This document shows positions 22,972 to 29,928 of a stretch of DNA of 34,293 nucleotides, in pieces. Each line of letters opens with the position of its first letter. Positions within the stretch are counted from its first letter, which is position 1. This stretch comes from a virus, in the IMG/VR virus record IMGVR_UViG_3300005617_000842, positions 1 to 34,293 of that record; one strand, given 5' to 3'. The translations under genes were made by a program, and so were the position numbers. The notes below the pieces were generated by a model that worked only from the letters and a program-made list of their open reading frames with translations, was not told the origin of the DNA and did no database searches.

Positions 22972-23399
22972 TCGATCCTTCCGAAATCTTGAAGTGTAGG
23001 GGCTGGCGGCCACGGTGCCATATTTTCCGGCCCGACCCACGACTCCGGAGAGTGGAGATCCGGGGGAAGGGGAAGGCGATTTATTATTAAATGCCGCCAC
23101 CGCTCGAAGGTTTCGAGATCCGGCCAGATTTGAAGATTGACTAAGAGCTTGTGGCATTCCGGATTCCCTCTTTTTGGATTTTGTTCTACCCATGAATGGC
23201 AGCCCCAACAAAACGAAAGACCGTTTCTGAGATCCCAGCGGGCGGCCAGATTATCGCGGTCAAGGACATGGTGCGCGGAAAGATTGATGATCCGCAAAGA
23301 TTGTGAGCGCTGGGCCGGTTGGAAACATCGAAGACAAACAGAATCTCTTTCACAAATTGCTCTCTGAAATGCGCCGTCATATCTGGCATATTGTTTCAT
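22968..23399 (-). CDS. HNH endonuclease-like protein
   Basis: 143 aa. CLRCFQP (residues 22-28) and NGLSFCWGCHSWVEQNP (about 59-75) give the two Cys pairs, with LSAHHVLDRDNLAARWDLRNGL between as the H-N-H core (His pair, Asn, His of CH). HNH proteins near terminases help packaging; others are homing enzymes. It lies beside the methyltransferase and far from terS, so the role is open. The C-terminus is proline-rich. Confidence 0.75.
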   Translation of the reverse strand: MKQYARYDGAFQRAICERDSVCLRCFQPAQRSQSLRIINLSAHHVLDRDNLAARWDLRNGLSFCWGCHSWVEQNPKRGNPECHKLLVNLQIWPDLETFERWRHLIINRLPLPPDLHSPESWVGPENMAPWPPAPTLQDFGRIE

Positions 23400-23402
23400 A
23401 GT

Positions 23403-24065
23403 TTAGGTTAAAGGCAAGGCCGTGTCAAAGAAATTCATTTGTGCCTGTTCTTCTTTCAGGCGCTTTGAGGCGGCCAGGAAATAAGCCGGCTTTATTTCAG
23501 TTCCGACATATCGGCATCCGAACCGATGACAAGCCACAGCCAGGGAGCCGGATCCGGCATGGGTGTCCAGGATCCTAAATTCAGGATTGGCAAATTTTTC
23601 CAAAAGCCAATTATAGAGCGCCACCGGTTTTTGGCATGGGTGAATCATCACATTCCCCCTTTCGCTTTCTTTGAAAACTCCACACCATTGGTGTCTAAAA
23701 ATCCTCATCGCCCCGCCCTTAAATGAGGTCCATGCCATTTCCCCATCCGCGAAATAATTATCTCCGTTTTTTTTGTCCCAAATAATTGGCGATTTACAAT
23801 TCCCCAAATATTCGAGGAAGTAATTTCCACCCCAAATAATTTGTTCCTTGCTAACCCTACGAACCTCGGAAAAGAATTGCGGCGGCGGTGGCTCGTCACT
23901 TTCCGGAGCCCCCGCCGTCCATCGTTTATTCATAAACCCGGTAGCTCCTCGAGACATCCCGATTCCATACCAGGGGTCAACTATTGCCAAGTCAAATGCG
24001 TCATTCTCGGTCGAGGCGAAAAGCTCCATGCAGTCGCCGAGGCGGAGGTCGATTTTATTTTCCAC
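23403..24065 (-). CDS. DNA methyltransferase (beta-class, DPWY)
   Basis: 220 aa from GTG at 24063-24065 (GGAG site 10 bases upstream); a longer frame adds arginine-rich shadow. Catalytic motif IV IVDPWYG at 28-34 comes before AdoMet-binding motif I DTHAGSGSLA at 167-176, the beta-type order of N4-cytosine/N6-adenine methylases. HPCQKP (142-147) is the motif usually found before motif I. The target recognition region between is short, suggesting an orphan phage methylase. It may protect the phage genome, or act with the Mom-like enzyme. Confidence 0.86.
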   Translation of the reverse strand: MENKIDLRLGDCMELFASTENDAFDLAIVDPWYGIGMSRGATGFMNKRWTAGAPESDEPPPPQFFSEVRRVSKEQIIWGGNYFLEYLGNCKSPIIWDKKNGDNYFADGEMAWTSFKGGAMRIFRHQWCGVFKESERGNVMIHPCQKPVALYNWLLEKFANPEFRILDTHAGSGSLAVACHRFGCRYVGTEIKPAYFLAASKRLKEEQAQMNFFDTALPLT

Positions 24066-24540
24066 GGGAAAGTTTCTCCGTCGAGGGGTCGGCCTTCTTT
24101 GGTGGAAGCGGCAGCATTGCAAATTTTTTATTTGCCAGGGCCGCCGCATCGGGCCAGGAAATCCCGGAGACTTCCGTGGATTCAAAAGCCTTTTTAAATG
24201 GCGCAAATTGGTTTGTATGCCCCCCGATGAAATGCGTTCCAGACCGACGCATCATGTCCACCAGGTCATCCGCGAAAGCGTCCAGGCGGTTGGCGCATTC
24301 CTGGCACTCTATTTTTTCCCCGTTCGACTTCCTGGAATAAATCTTGCCCTGGCAATCCTCGAAGCCACTGGGAACAAAATCATAGTCCCCGTTCTGGTCG
24401 CGGCGATATACCCGGCGCGCCACCGCTTTTCCGCATCGCTCCCCGGTCCATTGAAGACCGGAGTTTTCCAGAAAACGCGCCTCGAAGCCACTAATAAAAT
24501 CCGAGGAGCCTATAGATTTGATTGGTTCGTCATTTTCCAT
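24055..24540 (-). CDS. Phage protein of unknown function
   Basis: 161 aa. Starts MENDEPIKSIGSSDFISGFEARF. A middle part GERCGKAVARRVYRRDQNG and a conserved-looking CQECANRLDAFADDLVDMMRRSGTHF follow. Several Cys (GERCGKA; ECQECA) hint at metal binding. I do not recognise a family. It overlaps both neighbours by 11 bases, between the replication initiator and methyltransferase. Confidence 0.6.
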   Translation of the reverse strand: MENDEPIKSIGSSDFISGFEARFLENSGLQWTGERCGKAVARRVYRRDQNGDYDFVPSGFEDCQGKIYSRKSNGEKIECQECANRLDAFADDLVDMMRRSGTHFIGGHTNQFAPFKKAFESTEVSGISWPDAAALANKKFAMLPLPPKKADPSTEKLSRGK

Positions 24541-25426
24541 TTCGGGCCTCCGTCTGAATCAGGGCTTTATTGAACTGGCCGAGAGAAGAGAAAGAGTCTT
24601 TCCAGAAATGATGCTTCAATATTTTGAGGAGCCCAGCCTTCACCGCGGCATATCCAAAAGCCTTCATAAGCTCGGCGGCATATTCGATTTCCTTCACCAC
24701 CCACTTGGCGCGGCCCTTCTCGTCCAGCGGCCAGGTAGGAATTTTGCTTTCCTTTTGAAAGGTGAGCCATTCCGTCATGAGCTTGATTGTGTCGGTCCAG
24801 GATTCGCGGGTATAGTCGGCGCGGCTCACAAAGTAGACCACGGAGAAGTAGGTCTTGTCCCCTTCGCGGGCTTCGCGCTCAATGGCTCCGAAGTGCCGGA
24901 CCATTTTCATGACGGCCTTTACGACTTCCAGATCCATGTCCGAAAGATCCGGGAGCGCTCGGCGCTTCCCTTTAGTTTCTTTATATTCTTTCTTTAAAAG
25001 ACTTTCTTTTGTGGGGGGAGAATTTGCCCCATTAGGAGGAATTAAAGGGTCAATTTCTGACCCATTTGATTCTTCTATAGGGGGAGAATTTGCCCCATTG
25101 TCATTTTCGGTATGGGTAAGATTTTGCCCTATTGCATCGTAGTTTATTTCAAACGTGGTTTTGATCCCCTTGCCCTTTCCGGTGCGCTCCATGATTACAA
25201 GGTTCAGGGATAAAAGCTCTTCGATAGCTTTCCTTGCCGTGTTCCTGGTAAAGCCGCAAAACTTTATTATTTGAGATAGGGCGATTCGATCAACCTCTTT
25301 ATGCCACCCGATCGTCTTTCGGGAGATCATCAAAAAGGCCTTTGTGCTGTTTCCTGAAACCCGTTTCATTTCAAAATCAATGAAGGCGTTTGAAACCTGG
25401 GTATGTGAAATTTTAGGAAGTGACAT
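24530..25426 (-). CDS. Replication initiator, lambda O-like
   Basis: 298 aa. Residues 5-95 match the lambda O N-terminal domain: VSNAFIDFEMKRVSGNSTKAFLMISRKTIGWHKEVDRIALSQI, then FTRNTARKAIEELLSLNLV, a winged-helix DNA-binding domain. Residues 110-150 are a low-complexity linker (NGANSPP appears twice) whose DNA forms four iteron-like repeats. The C-terminal part (EGDKTYFSVVYFVSRADY, KWVVKEIEYAAELMKAFGYAAV) would recruit helicase. No helicase loader is found in the window. AGGAG ribosome-binding site; own promoter just upstream. Confidence 0.88.
   Translation of the reverse strand: MSLPKISHTQVSNAFIDFEMKRVSGNSTKAFLMISRKTIGWHKEVDRIALSQIIKFCGFTRNTARKAIEELLSLNLVIMERTGKGKGIKTTFEINYDAIGQNLTHTENDNGANSPPIEESNGSEIDPLIPPNGANSPPTKESLLKKEYKETKGKRRALPDLSDMDLEVVKAVMKMVRHFGAIEREAREGDKTYFSVVYFVSRADYTRESWTDTIKLMTEWLTFQKESKIPTWPLDEKGRAKWVVKEIEYAAELMKAFGYAAVKAGLLKILKHHFWKDSFSSLGQFNKALIQTEARNGK
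24971..25011. other. AT-rich segment next to the iterons
   Basis: Plus strand is a T-rich run (TTTAGTTTCTTTATATTCTT then TCTTTAAAAGACTTTC) in a GC-rich phage, immediately beside the repeats, as the unwinding element sits beside lambda ori iterons. It encodes a Lys-rich part of the initiator. Confidence 0.5.
25014..25133. repeat. Four iteron-like repeats, candidate replication origin
   Basis: 20-base units at 25014-25033 and 25080-25099 are identical (GGGGGAGAATTTGCCCCATT). Related copies lie at 25114-25133 (16/20 matches) and 25047-25066 (13/20, almost a palindrome). Starts are 33, 33 and 34 bp apart, close to three helical turns. All share GGG-N10/11-CCC and end ATT. They lie inside the lambda-O-like initiator gene, as lambda ori does. 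Confidence 0.68.
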
Positions 25427-25441
25427 TCGATTTTCTCCTGT

Positions 25442-25520
25442 GGTTCATTCGCTCCGAGAAACCCGCCCCCTCCGGATAGCGAGTCCGGAGGGTTTGGCGG
25501 CGGGAAGGAGTCGAATGACC
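25442..25520 (-). promoter_or_regulatory. Long hairpin leader upstream of the initiator gene
   Basis: Three nested stems on the minus strand: 25507-25520 with 25442-25455 (GGT, CATTCG and CTCC paired, two bulged A), CCCGCC with GGCGGG (25499-25504 with 25462-25467), and a 9-bp CCCTCCGGA/TCCGGAGGG stem (25484-25492 with 25468-25476) with loop 25477-25483. The leader begins at about the predicted transcription start and ends 15 bases before the ATG, so it could regulate initiator translation or act in replication. Confidence 0.62.
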
Positions 25521-25528
25521 GGTTTAAT

Positions 25529-25555
25529 TTTATACCAGAAAAAGGGGCCGGGCAA
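25529..25555 (-). promoter_or_regulatory. Extended -10 promoter for the replication initiator
   Basis: TGG-TATAAA on the minus strand (-10 at 25529-25534 with TG one base upstream) gives an extended -10. A weak -35, TTGCCC at 25550-25555, lies 15 bases upstream, within the terminator stem. Start would be near 25521, just before the long hairpin leader. Confidence 0.5.
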
Positions 25556-25572
25556 ACTTTCGTCGGCCCGGC
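25539..25572 (-). terminator. Rho-independent terminator
   Basis: GCCGGGC (25566-25572) pairs with GCCCGGC (25547-25553) on the minus strand across a 12-base loop, followed by CCC and TTTTT (25539-25543). It ends the early small-gene transcript and abuts the initiator promoter. Confidence 0.68.
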
Positions 25573-25580
25573 TGGTCCTT

Positions 25581-25626
25581 TGGGAGCCCAACCACAAGGC
25601 CCACGCCTTGATTGTAAAAGCTCCCA
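25581..25626 (-). other. Nested hairpin just before the terminator
   Basis: Minus strand TGGGAGC (25620-25626) pairs with GCTCCCA (25581-25587), enclosing a second stem CAAGGC/GCCTTG (25605-25610 with 25595-25600) with loop GTGG. Lies 10 bases after the stop of the gene at 25636. May be a processed 3' element, small RNA, or antitermination site; I see no known family. Confidence 0.5.
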
Positions 25627-25635
25627 GCTAGGCGG

Positions 25636-25779
25636 TCAATCTCCAAGGCCTTTTTCCTTCCAAAAAGTTTGGCCTCTTTTGATAATTTCCCGGTTTAATT
25701 TTTTGGCAATCTCTCGAATTATTGAGTCCGGGAGCATCCAAAAGTGTTTACGAAGATGGTCTTCAATTTTCTGTTGCAT
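25636..25779 (-). CDS. Small basic helical protein, unknown
   Basis: 47 aa from ATG 25777-25779, overlapping the preceding TAA as TAATG with a GGAGG site. Helical and basic (IEDHLRKHFWMLPDSIIREIAKKLNREIIKRG). No family recognised. Last gene before the terminator. Confidence 0.6.
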   Translation of the reverse strand: MQQKIEDHLRKHFWMLPDSIIREIAKKLNREIIKRGQTFWKEKGLGD

Positions 25780-26171
25780 TATTTTTTCCTCCAAAGCGAA
25801 GCATGGGCGCGGTGCGCCTTCGGGTTCGTCACCTTTCCGACCGAAACCCACTCAATGAGCCCGGCGGCCTTCGCCTTTATGATAACCCCGGCCCAGGCGC
25901 GTTTCGTTGGTGGCTTCGGATAGCCGCGACTCTCCGCCCAGGTGCGCGCTTCCTCGCACATAAATTCCGAGAAGTCGAGTCCGGAGAGAAAGGTTTTGAA
26001 ATGGGCCATCGCCCCCGCCGTCCAGTTTTCAATATCGGCCTCGGCGTGGCTCACCGCTTGCTCTATGCCTTTCACCCGAAGGCGCTCCCCGCGCTCAATG
26101 TCGCGCTTCCGCTGGTCGGCCTTCCCTGGCTCATCCTCGAAGATCCCGAAGTCTAATTGTGCCGCTTCCAT
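25779..26171 (-). CDS. Phage protein, winged-helix-like, unknown role
   Basis: 130 aa from ATG 26169-26171 (AAGGAA site just upstream). VKGIEQAVSHAEADIENWTAG, then FMCEEARTWAESRGYPKPPTKRAWAGVIIKAKAAGLIEWV and ending NPKAHRAHASLW, is a pattern seen in many phage proteins near replication genes (W..A...f......F..ee.R......g.p.P...raWg.v...A...gli). The final region resembles a winged-helix wing. Likely DNA-binding or replication-related; not proven. Confidence 0.68.
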   Translation of the reverse strand: MEAAQLDFGIFEDEPGKADQRKRDIERGERLRVKGIEQAVSHAEADIENWTAGAMAHFKTFLSGLDFSEFMCEEARTWAESRGYPKPPTKRAWAGVIIKAKAAGLIEWVSVGKVTNPKAHRAHASLWRKK

Positions 26172-26503
26172 TTCCTTTCCCTCCAAATTATTTTTGCAAT
26201 GATTGAACGAAACTCTCTGTCCTCCGGATTTTTTTTACCAATCACGGAATCAAGTAAATATTGCGGGAGCCATCCGAAAGGAATGCAATCGCCATCTTGA
26301 AACCGGTCCCGGATAAAGACGCAAGCGTCCCGGCATAAAAGATGCTGTTTAAAAGTGTCGAACGAACCCTCCCACTTTCCGGAAATATCCAAATAGGATT
26401 CGCCTTTCAGAATGGGCGCGCGACACTCACAACATTTGTGTTCTTTGCGGGCCTTCACTACTTGGTCGCGGTAAAAACTTGGACCATCAATATCACAATA
26501 CAT
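26153..26503 (-). CDS. Zinc-binding phage protein
   Basis: 116 aa from ATG 26501-26503. KCCECRAPILKGESYLDISGKWEG, then FKQHLLCRDACVFI, has CxxC and CxxxC pairs around a small strand region, a common phage zinc-finger module (h.C.eC...I..Ge.Y....g.w.g.......C..C). C-terminal half has no motif. Overlaps its upstream neighbour by 11 bases. Confidence 0.65.
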   Translation of the reverse strand: MYCDIDGPSFYRDQVVKARKEHKCCECRAPILKGESYLDISGKWEGSFDTFKQHLLCRDACVFIRDRFQDGDCIPFGWLPQYLLDSVIGKKNPEDREFRSIIAKIIWRERKWKRHN

Positions 26504-26711
26504 CGCTGGCCACCTTCTTTTTCTCATAGTCGCGTACAAGCTGATCCACAATCCTCAAAAGAATGAGGATTTCTTTTCGCTTGGCCCTGCCCTTGCGGTC
26601 GTACCTTTTCCAGCTATCCAAAAGCCTTTTCCGATAGTCGGAATTGCACGCGTCCGACCGCTCAATCAGGAAGCGCACCTCCCTTGGCTCTATTTCGATT
26701 TCCACTTTCAT
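26493..26711 (-). CDS. Small charged helical protein, unknown
   Basis: 72 aa from the second of two adjacent ATGs (26709-26711), which has better spacing from an AAGGGGG site. Starts with strands VEIEIEPREVRFLIERS and then two basic helices (RKRLLDSWKRYDRKGRAKRKEILILLRIVDQLV). No family recognised. Confidence 0.55.
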   Translation of the reverse strand: MKVEIEIEPREVRFLIERSDACNSDYRKRLLDSWKRYDRKGRAKRKEILILLRIVDQLVRDYEKKKVASDVL

Positions 26712-26726
26712 CATTCCCCCTTTTTT

Positions 26727-27245
26727 TTAAATCCCTGGTAAAAGAATATTTCCCGCTTCGACCTTCTTCCGTTCCCTCGTCCGCGCCGCGTTCTCCACAT
26801 GCTCTTTGATGTCGAGTCGAAGGTGGCAGCGCTGGCAAAGGGCGGCGAGATTCTCCGGGCGGCAATCCATTTTGTCGTGTTTGTCGCCTGGCTCAATACT
26901 TAAAACACAAGCACCGTCGAATCGAGTGTCAAAACATTTTGGACAGAGGAAGTTTTTTCCTATTATTGGAGCGTCGAGAACTATTCCGTGATCTTGACAC
27001 CTCCAGCGCGACACCCCAAGATGGGCGGTCGTCAAAATAACCTTTGTGATTTTCTCACCGTCCAGGAAGGCCACTTCGATCTCCATTCCCTTAACTACCC
27101 TGAAATTAAAAGGGTCTTTCAGATCCCGGACAATGAGCGAATGATTCGGCGCGCCGCAAAACTCGCACTTGTGACCGGCGCGCTCTTTCGCGGCCTTTGA
27201 AATTTCCTTCCAGTCTGGAGGATAGCGGCGGAGATCAACGGGCAT
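26727..27245 (-). CDS. HNH endonuclease-like protein with extra zinc site
   Basis: 172 aa from ATG 27243-27245. HKCEFCGAPN (25-34) starts the fold, LTTAHLGV is the central region, and KMDCRPENLAALCQRCHLRLDIKEH is the N-H part of the HNH core. A CPKC pair (about 112-115) inserted between may hold a second zinc. AGGA site. Common in phage early regions. Confidence 0.72.
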   Translation of the reverse strand: MPVDLRRYPPDWKEISKAAKERAGHKCEFCGAPNHSLIVRDLKDPFNFRVVKGMEIEVAFLDGEKITKVILTTAHLGVSRWRCQDHGIVLDAPIIGKNFLCPKCFDTRFDGACVLSIEPGDKHDKMDCRPENLAALCQRCHLRLDIKEHVENAARTRERKKVEAGNILLPGI

Positions 27246-27483
27246 TTTCTTTTTCCTGAAAGGCGAGAATCGCGTCCGCTTGCATGTGGGCCATTTGTGC
27301 AAAATCGGCCCATGCCGCATTTAAGGAAAGCGGATATACGCTTTTTTGGATAATGCTTTGCATCGCCAGGCCGACCAGCCATTGCCGATAGGTTATATCG
27401 AGATTTCCCTGTGGGATGCTCAAATCGGGAAATATCATTGGAAATCTAGGAAATGCCGGAATAGATTTATCTTCCTGACTCAT
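27235..27483 (-). CDS. Small phage protein of unknown function
   Basis: 82 aa. Proline/phenylalanine-rich start (IPAFPRFPMIFPDLSIPQGN), then DITYRQWLVGLAMQSIIQ, typical of small phage proteins of the 'G(I/L)T.RQ.LA..A..' type found in replication regions. AAGGGGC site, overlap with HNH gene. Unknown role. Confidence 0.6.
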   Translation of the reverse strand: MSQEDKSIPAFPRFPMIFPDLSIPQGNLDITYRQWLVGLAMQSIIQKSVYPLSLNAAWADFAQMAHMQADAILAFQEKENAR

Positions 27484-28033
27484 ACTTCGCCCCTTGTTTT
27501 AATTTATAACTTTTGATTGCCTTTCCAAGCATCGCCCGCGCCACCCGATGCTCTTCCCATATCCGGATGAAATGGTCCATCATTTCGCCGGAGTCTTTGA
27601 AGCCGAGGACCCAGGCCAGTTTATCCAGGACCGGCTGGAAGAAATCGTCAAATTCGTCCTGGCCGCACTCGGTGAATTTGTAGCTCTTCGGGTAGCGCCT
27701 TTCGATCTCTTCGCCCTGGAAGCGGTAGCGAACGATTCGCACGAAGCCGACCTCCGCCTTGATCCATTCATAGAACCCTTCAAAGGTGTAAAAGATTGTG
27801 TCCTTCAAAACCATCCGCTCAGGGAGAGATTTGAAAGCCTCTTTGATTGCGGCCTGGAGAAGATTGTGGCTCTCGATTTTTCGAGGGACCACCACTTTGG
27901 CCTTTACCACGTCCCCGTCCTCGCATTTGTCGAGGCGGTGATTCCTTTCGAGGTCTTGGAGAAGCACCGGACCGCCAGCCGCCCGACGAATCACGGCAAA
28001 GCGGGTCATTGAATCTTTATTTTCGCCGCTCAT
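27467..28033 (-). CDS. DUF1367-like phage protein
   Basis: 188 aa. RFAVIRRAAGGPVLLQDLERNHRLDKCEDGDVVKAKVVVPRKIESHNLLQAAIKEAFKSLPE follows the DUF1367 theme (g.l.p.......l..lk.G..v.a.....Rn...H..ffall...f...). Lambdoid members sit between O/P and lysis genes, with unknown function. Ends in an acidic helix ending with a Lys/Arg run. ATGA overlap with the winged-helix gene upstream. Confidence 0.68.
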   Translation of the reverse strand: MSGENKDSMTRFAVIRRAAGGPVLLQDLERNHRLDKCEDGDVVKAKVVVPRKIESHNLLQAAIKEAFKSLPERMVLKDTIFYTFEGFYEWIKAEVGFVRIVRYRFQGEEIERRYPKSYKFTECGQDEFDDFFQPVLDKLAWVLGFKDSGEMMDHFIRIWEEHRVARAMLGKAIKSYKLKQGAKYESGR

Positions 28034-28230
28034 ACTAGGCGCACTTTTCCTTCGGAGGTTTCTATCATCCTGGGAAGCTCTTTTTTCTTCCGGAGCTTGG
28101 CGAGGATCCCGGAGACGGATCCGTATTTGAAGCCGGTTGCCGAGACAATGGCCGCCGGGTTCGTGCTTTGGAGGCGCACGGCGGCGTCTAGGACAGCGGC
28201 TTCACTTTTATTTAGGTCCCGGAGATTCAT
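28030..28230 (-). CDS. Small winged-helix (HTH) protein
   Basis: 66 aa from ATG at 28228-28230 (AAGG site 8 bases upstream); an ATG at 28254 is possible. LNKSEAAVLDAAVRLQSTNPAAIVSATGFKYGSVSGILAKLRKKKEL is a typical MarR-type winged helix with recognition helix SVSGILAKLR. It probably binds DNA as a small regulator. Confidence 0.62.
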   Translation of the reverse strand: MNLRDLNKSEAAVLDAAVRLQSTNPAAIVSATGFKYGSVSGILAKLRKKKELPRMIETSEGKVRLV

Positions 28231-28231
28231 T

Positions 28232-28606
28232 TCAAAAACCTTTTTCGCAGTCATAAACCGCCGCCCAAGCCTGGCGGAATAGTTCATCATCGCTTTTTGG
28301 CGCTTCGACTTCAAAGCGCCTAATCATCAATTCGACCACATCCAAAAAATTGTCCCTTTGCTCTTTGCACCTGGCCAGAGAAGCGGCTAGTTTCATTCCA
28401 TTGGCCCCCTCTTTTACCCATTCATCCCTGAACCATTGCAAGGTTTTTTCTTGCCTCGCCTCGGAAATTGCTTCCGGCGATTCGTCGAGATAATAGACTT
28501 CTCCGTCAATGATTTTTGAAAGCCCAAATTTCAGATTATTAAAATCTGATGACTGCCTTCTCCACATCCCCGCCGCTTTGGGCATTCCGGATTTTGAATC
28601 GCTCAC
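28232..28606 (-). CDS. Phage protein of unknown function
   Basis: 124 aa, GTG at 28604-28606 (GTGA overlap, GGAGG site 7 bases upstream). Contains SDFNNLKFGLSKIIDGEVYYLDESPEAISEARQEK and a C-terminal helix FLDVVELMIRRFEVEAPKSDDELFRQAWAAVYDCE. No recognised family. Position between zinc-finger and HTH genes. Confidence 0.6.
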   Translation of the reverse strand: MSDSKSGMPKAAGMWRRQSSDFNNLKFGLSKIIDGEVYYLDESPEAISEARQEKTLQWFRDEWVKEGANGMKLAASLARCKEQRDNFLDVVELMIRRFEVEAPKSDDELFRQAWAAVYDCEKGF

Positions 28607-28959
28607 TTGCAAACCTCCAAGACTTTGGCGCACATAGCTTCGTCAAACTCACCGATGTGAGTCCGTTCTTTTGGAATGCCCAACTGTTTGGCCAGCCAGG
28701 AATAGGCGTGGGAGCGCTTCATTTTCCCGCTTCGCCAAATGGGATCAAAGGCGGCATGGGCTTTTTGTTTTGCTTTTCTCAGGCTGGCATTCGCCAGGCG
28801 ACCCAGCGGCTTCCCATTGGGATGGCAGCCCACATAAGCACCGCAAGGCCTACAGAGAAAAAATCTTTTTTCCCAAAGGTCGTAACGCTGCGGGTATATG
28901 TGCCATCCGGTCACGCGCTCGGCTCCCTCTCCGCAATATGGGCAAAAAACAGAATCCAT
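28603..28959 (-). CDS. Zinc-finger protein, DUF3268-like
   Basis: 118 aa. CPYCGEGAERVTG (6-18) and FFLCRPCGAYVGCHPNGKPLGRLANASLRKAKQKAHAAFDPIW form the DUF3268 family pattern (two CxxC pairs, then GtLA...lR..R..aH..fD..w). The C-terminal half (YSWLAKQLGI, HIGEFDEAMCAKVLEVC) is also typical. Unknown biochemical role; common in phage and plasmid genomes. Confidence 0.8.
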   Translation of the reverse strand: MDSVFCPYCGEGAERVTGWHIYPQRYDLWEKRFFLCRPCGAYVGCHPNGKPLGRLANASLRKAKQKAHAAFDPIWRSGKMKRSHAYSWLAKQLGIPKERTHIGEFDEAMCAKVLEVCK

Positions 28960-29312
28960 TAAAATTGCCCCTTCTCATCCTCTCGGATCGGATGCCCTTC
29001 CTGCTCTTCCATTCCTCGCCAGTATTCGTTTTCTTCTAGGCGCATTCGTTCGGCCTCCTCATCGGCCTCCTCGGCTCGCCTTCTCATTTCCCGTTGGTGC
29101 TCAATGCGCCGCGCCTCTTCACGTTCTTCTTCTTCGCGTTCCTCACGAAGTCTTTCCTGTCTCCGATATTCGCGGTCGTAGGAATCGGTGTAGGCCTTTT
29201 TGCAATCGTCGAAGGAATGATGCTCATACATGTCGCGGTCGCGCCTGTTATATCGCGCATCTTGTTCGGCCTTTCGACGATGCTCATTTTCATTGTGACA
29301 ATAAAGACTCAT
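28959..29312 (-). CDS. Highly charged coiled-coil protein
   Basis: 117 aa, Glu/Arg heptad-like helix almost throughout (REYRRQERLREEREEEEREEARR). The N-terminal CHNENEHRRK may bind metal. Stop overlaps the zinc-finger start as TAATG. No family. Low-complexity, but overlapping starts on both sides support it. Confidence 0.6.
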   Translation of the reverse strand: MSLYCHNENEHRRKAEQDARYNRRDRDMYEHHSFDDCKKAYTDSYDREYRRQERLREEREEEEREEARRIEHQREMRRRAEEADEEAERMRLEENEYWRGMEEQEGHPIREDEKGQF

Positions 29313-29656
29313 TCAGTCCCCCTTCTTTTTCTTAAATGCTTTTTCAAATGGCAAGGTCGGCAATACCAGATCACGGAAAGCGGCTTTGAATAATCCGGGT
29401 GATGCTTTTCTGTTTCTTTTGCACCGCAAATCTCGCAAGGTTTCGGAATGAGGAGCCCGCGCCGCTGATAGACGTTCGCATAGGATCGGCAATTCTCCCT
29501 TTTTTTCTGTTCCGCATTCATCGGGTTGAAGCTACGCCATTCCCGCATATAGGCGGCGTGGCACTTTTTGCAAAAATAGTTCTTGCGCCGATGAGAGGCC
29601 CCGCACCTGGAGCATTTCTTCAAGGTTTCCGTGGGAGTTCCCCGTGAAACATTCAT
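29309..29656 (-). CDS. HNH-like / double zinc-finger protein
   Basis: 115 aa from ATG at 29654-29656 (ATGA overlap). First zinc site CSRCGASHRRKNYFCKKC (15-32), second CEICGAKETEKHHPDYSKPLSVIWYCRPCHLKKH (about 77-110), the latter a small HNH-like module in which HH and CH supply the H residues. Likely a compact nuclease or DNA-binding protein. Confidence 0.68.
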   Translation of the reverse strand: MNVSRGTPTETLKKCSRCGASHRRKNYFCKKCHAAYMREWRSFNPMNAEQKKRENCRSYANVYQRRGLLIPKPCEICGAKETEKHHPDYSKPLSVIWYCRPCHLKKHLRKRRGTE

Positions 29657-29928
29657 GCCTTTTTCTCCGCTTCCTGGGTGCCGCGAATGATGAGCGCGCA
29701 AATTCCCCGATCCCCGCCGGTGATGAGGTCCTTCCCGTCGATGGCGAGATAGGCCGCGCGAATTTTGGTGATTGCGGTATGCCGCCGGAACCAGTATTTG
29801 AACTTCTCCATTCCGGGATTCGCCACAAATTGGCCGCCGGTGATGATCTCGTCCAGGCGTTCGCGCGCCTCGTCTATTTTTCCTTCGGCCAAAAGGTTGG
29901 CGACCCGGATTAAATTTCCATTATCCAT
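29653..29928 (-). CDS. Small helical phage protein, unknown
   Basis: 91 aa from ATG at 29926-29928 (AGAGGA site). NLLAEGKIDEARERLDEIITGGQFVANPGMEKFKYWFRRHTAI, then a small strand IRAAYLAIDGKDLITGG. The helix resembles a tetratricopeptide-like turn but no family is assigned. Confidence 0.6.
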   Translation of the reverse strand: MDNGNLIRVANLLAEGKIDEARERLDEIITGGQFVANPGMEKFKYWFRRHTAITKIRAAYLAIDGKDLITGGDRGICALIIRGTQEAEKKA

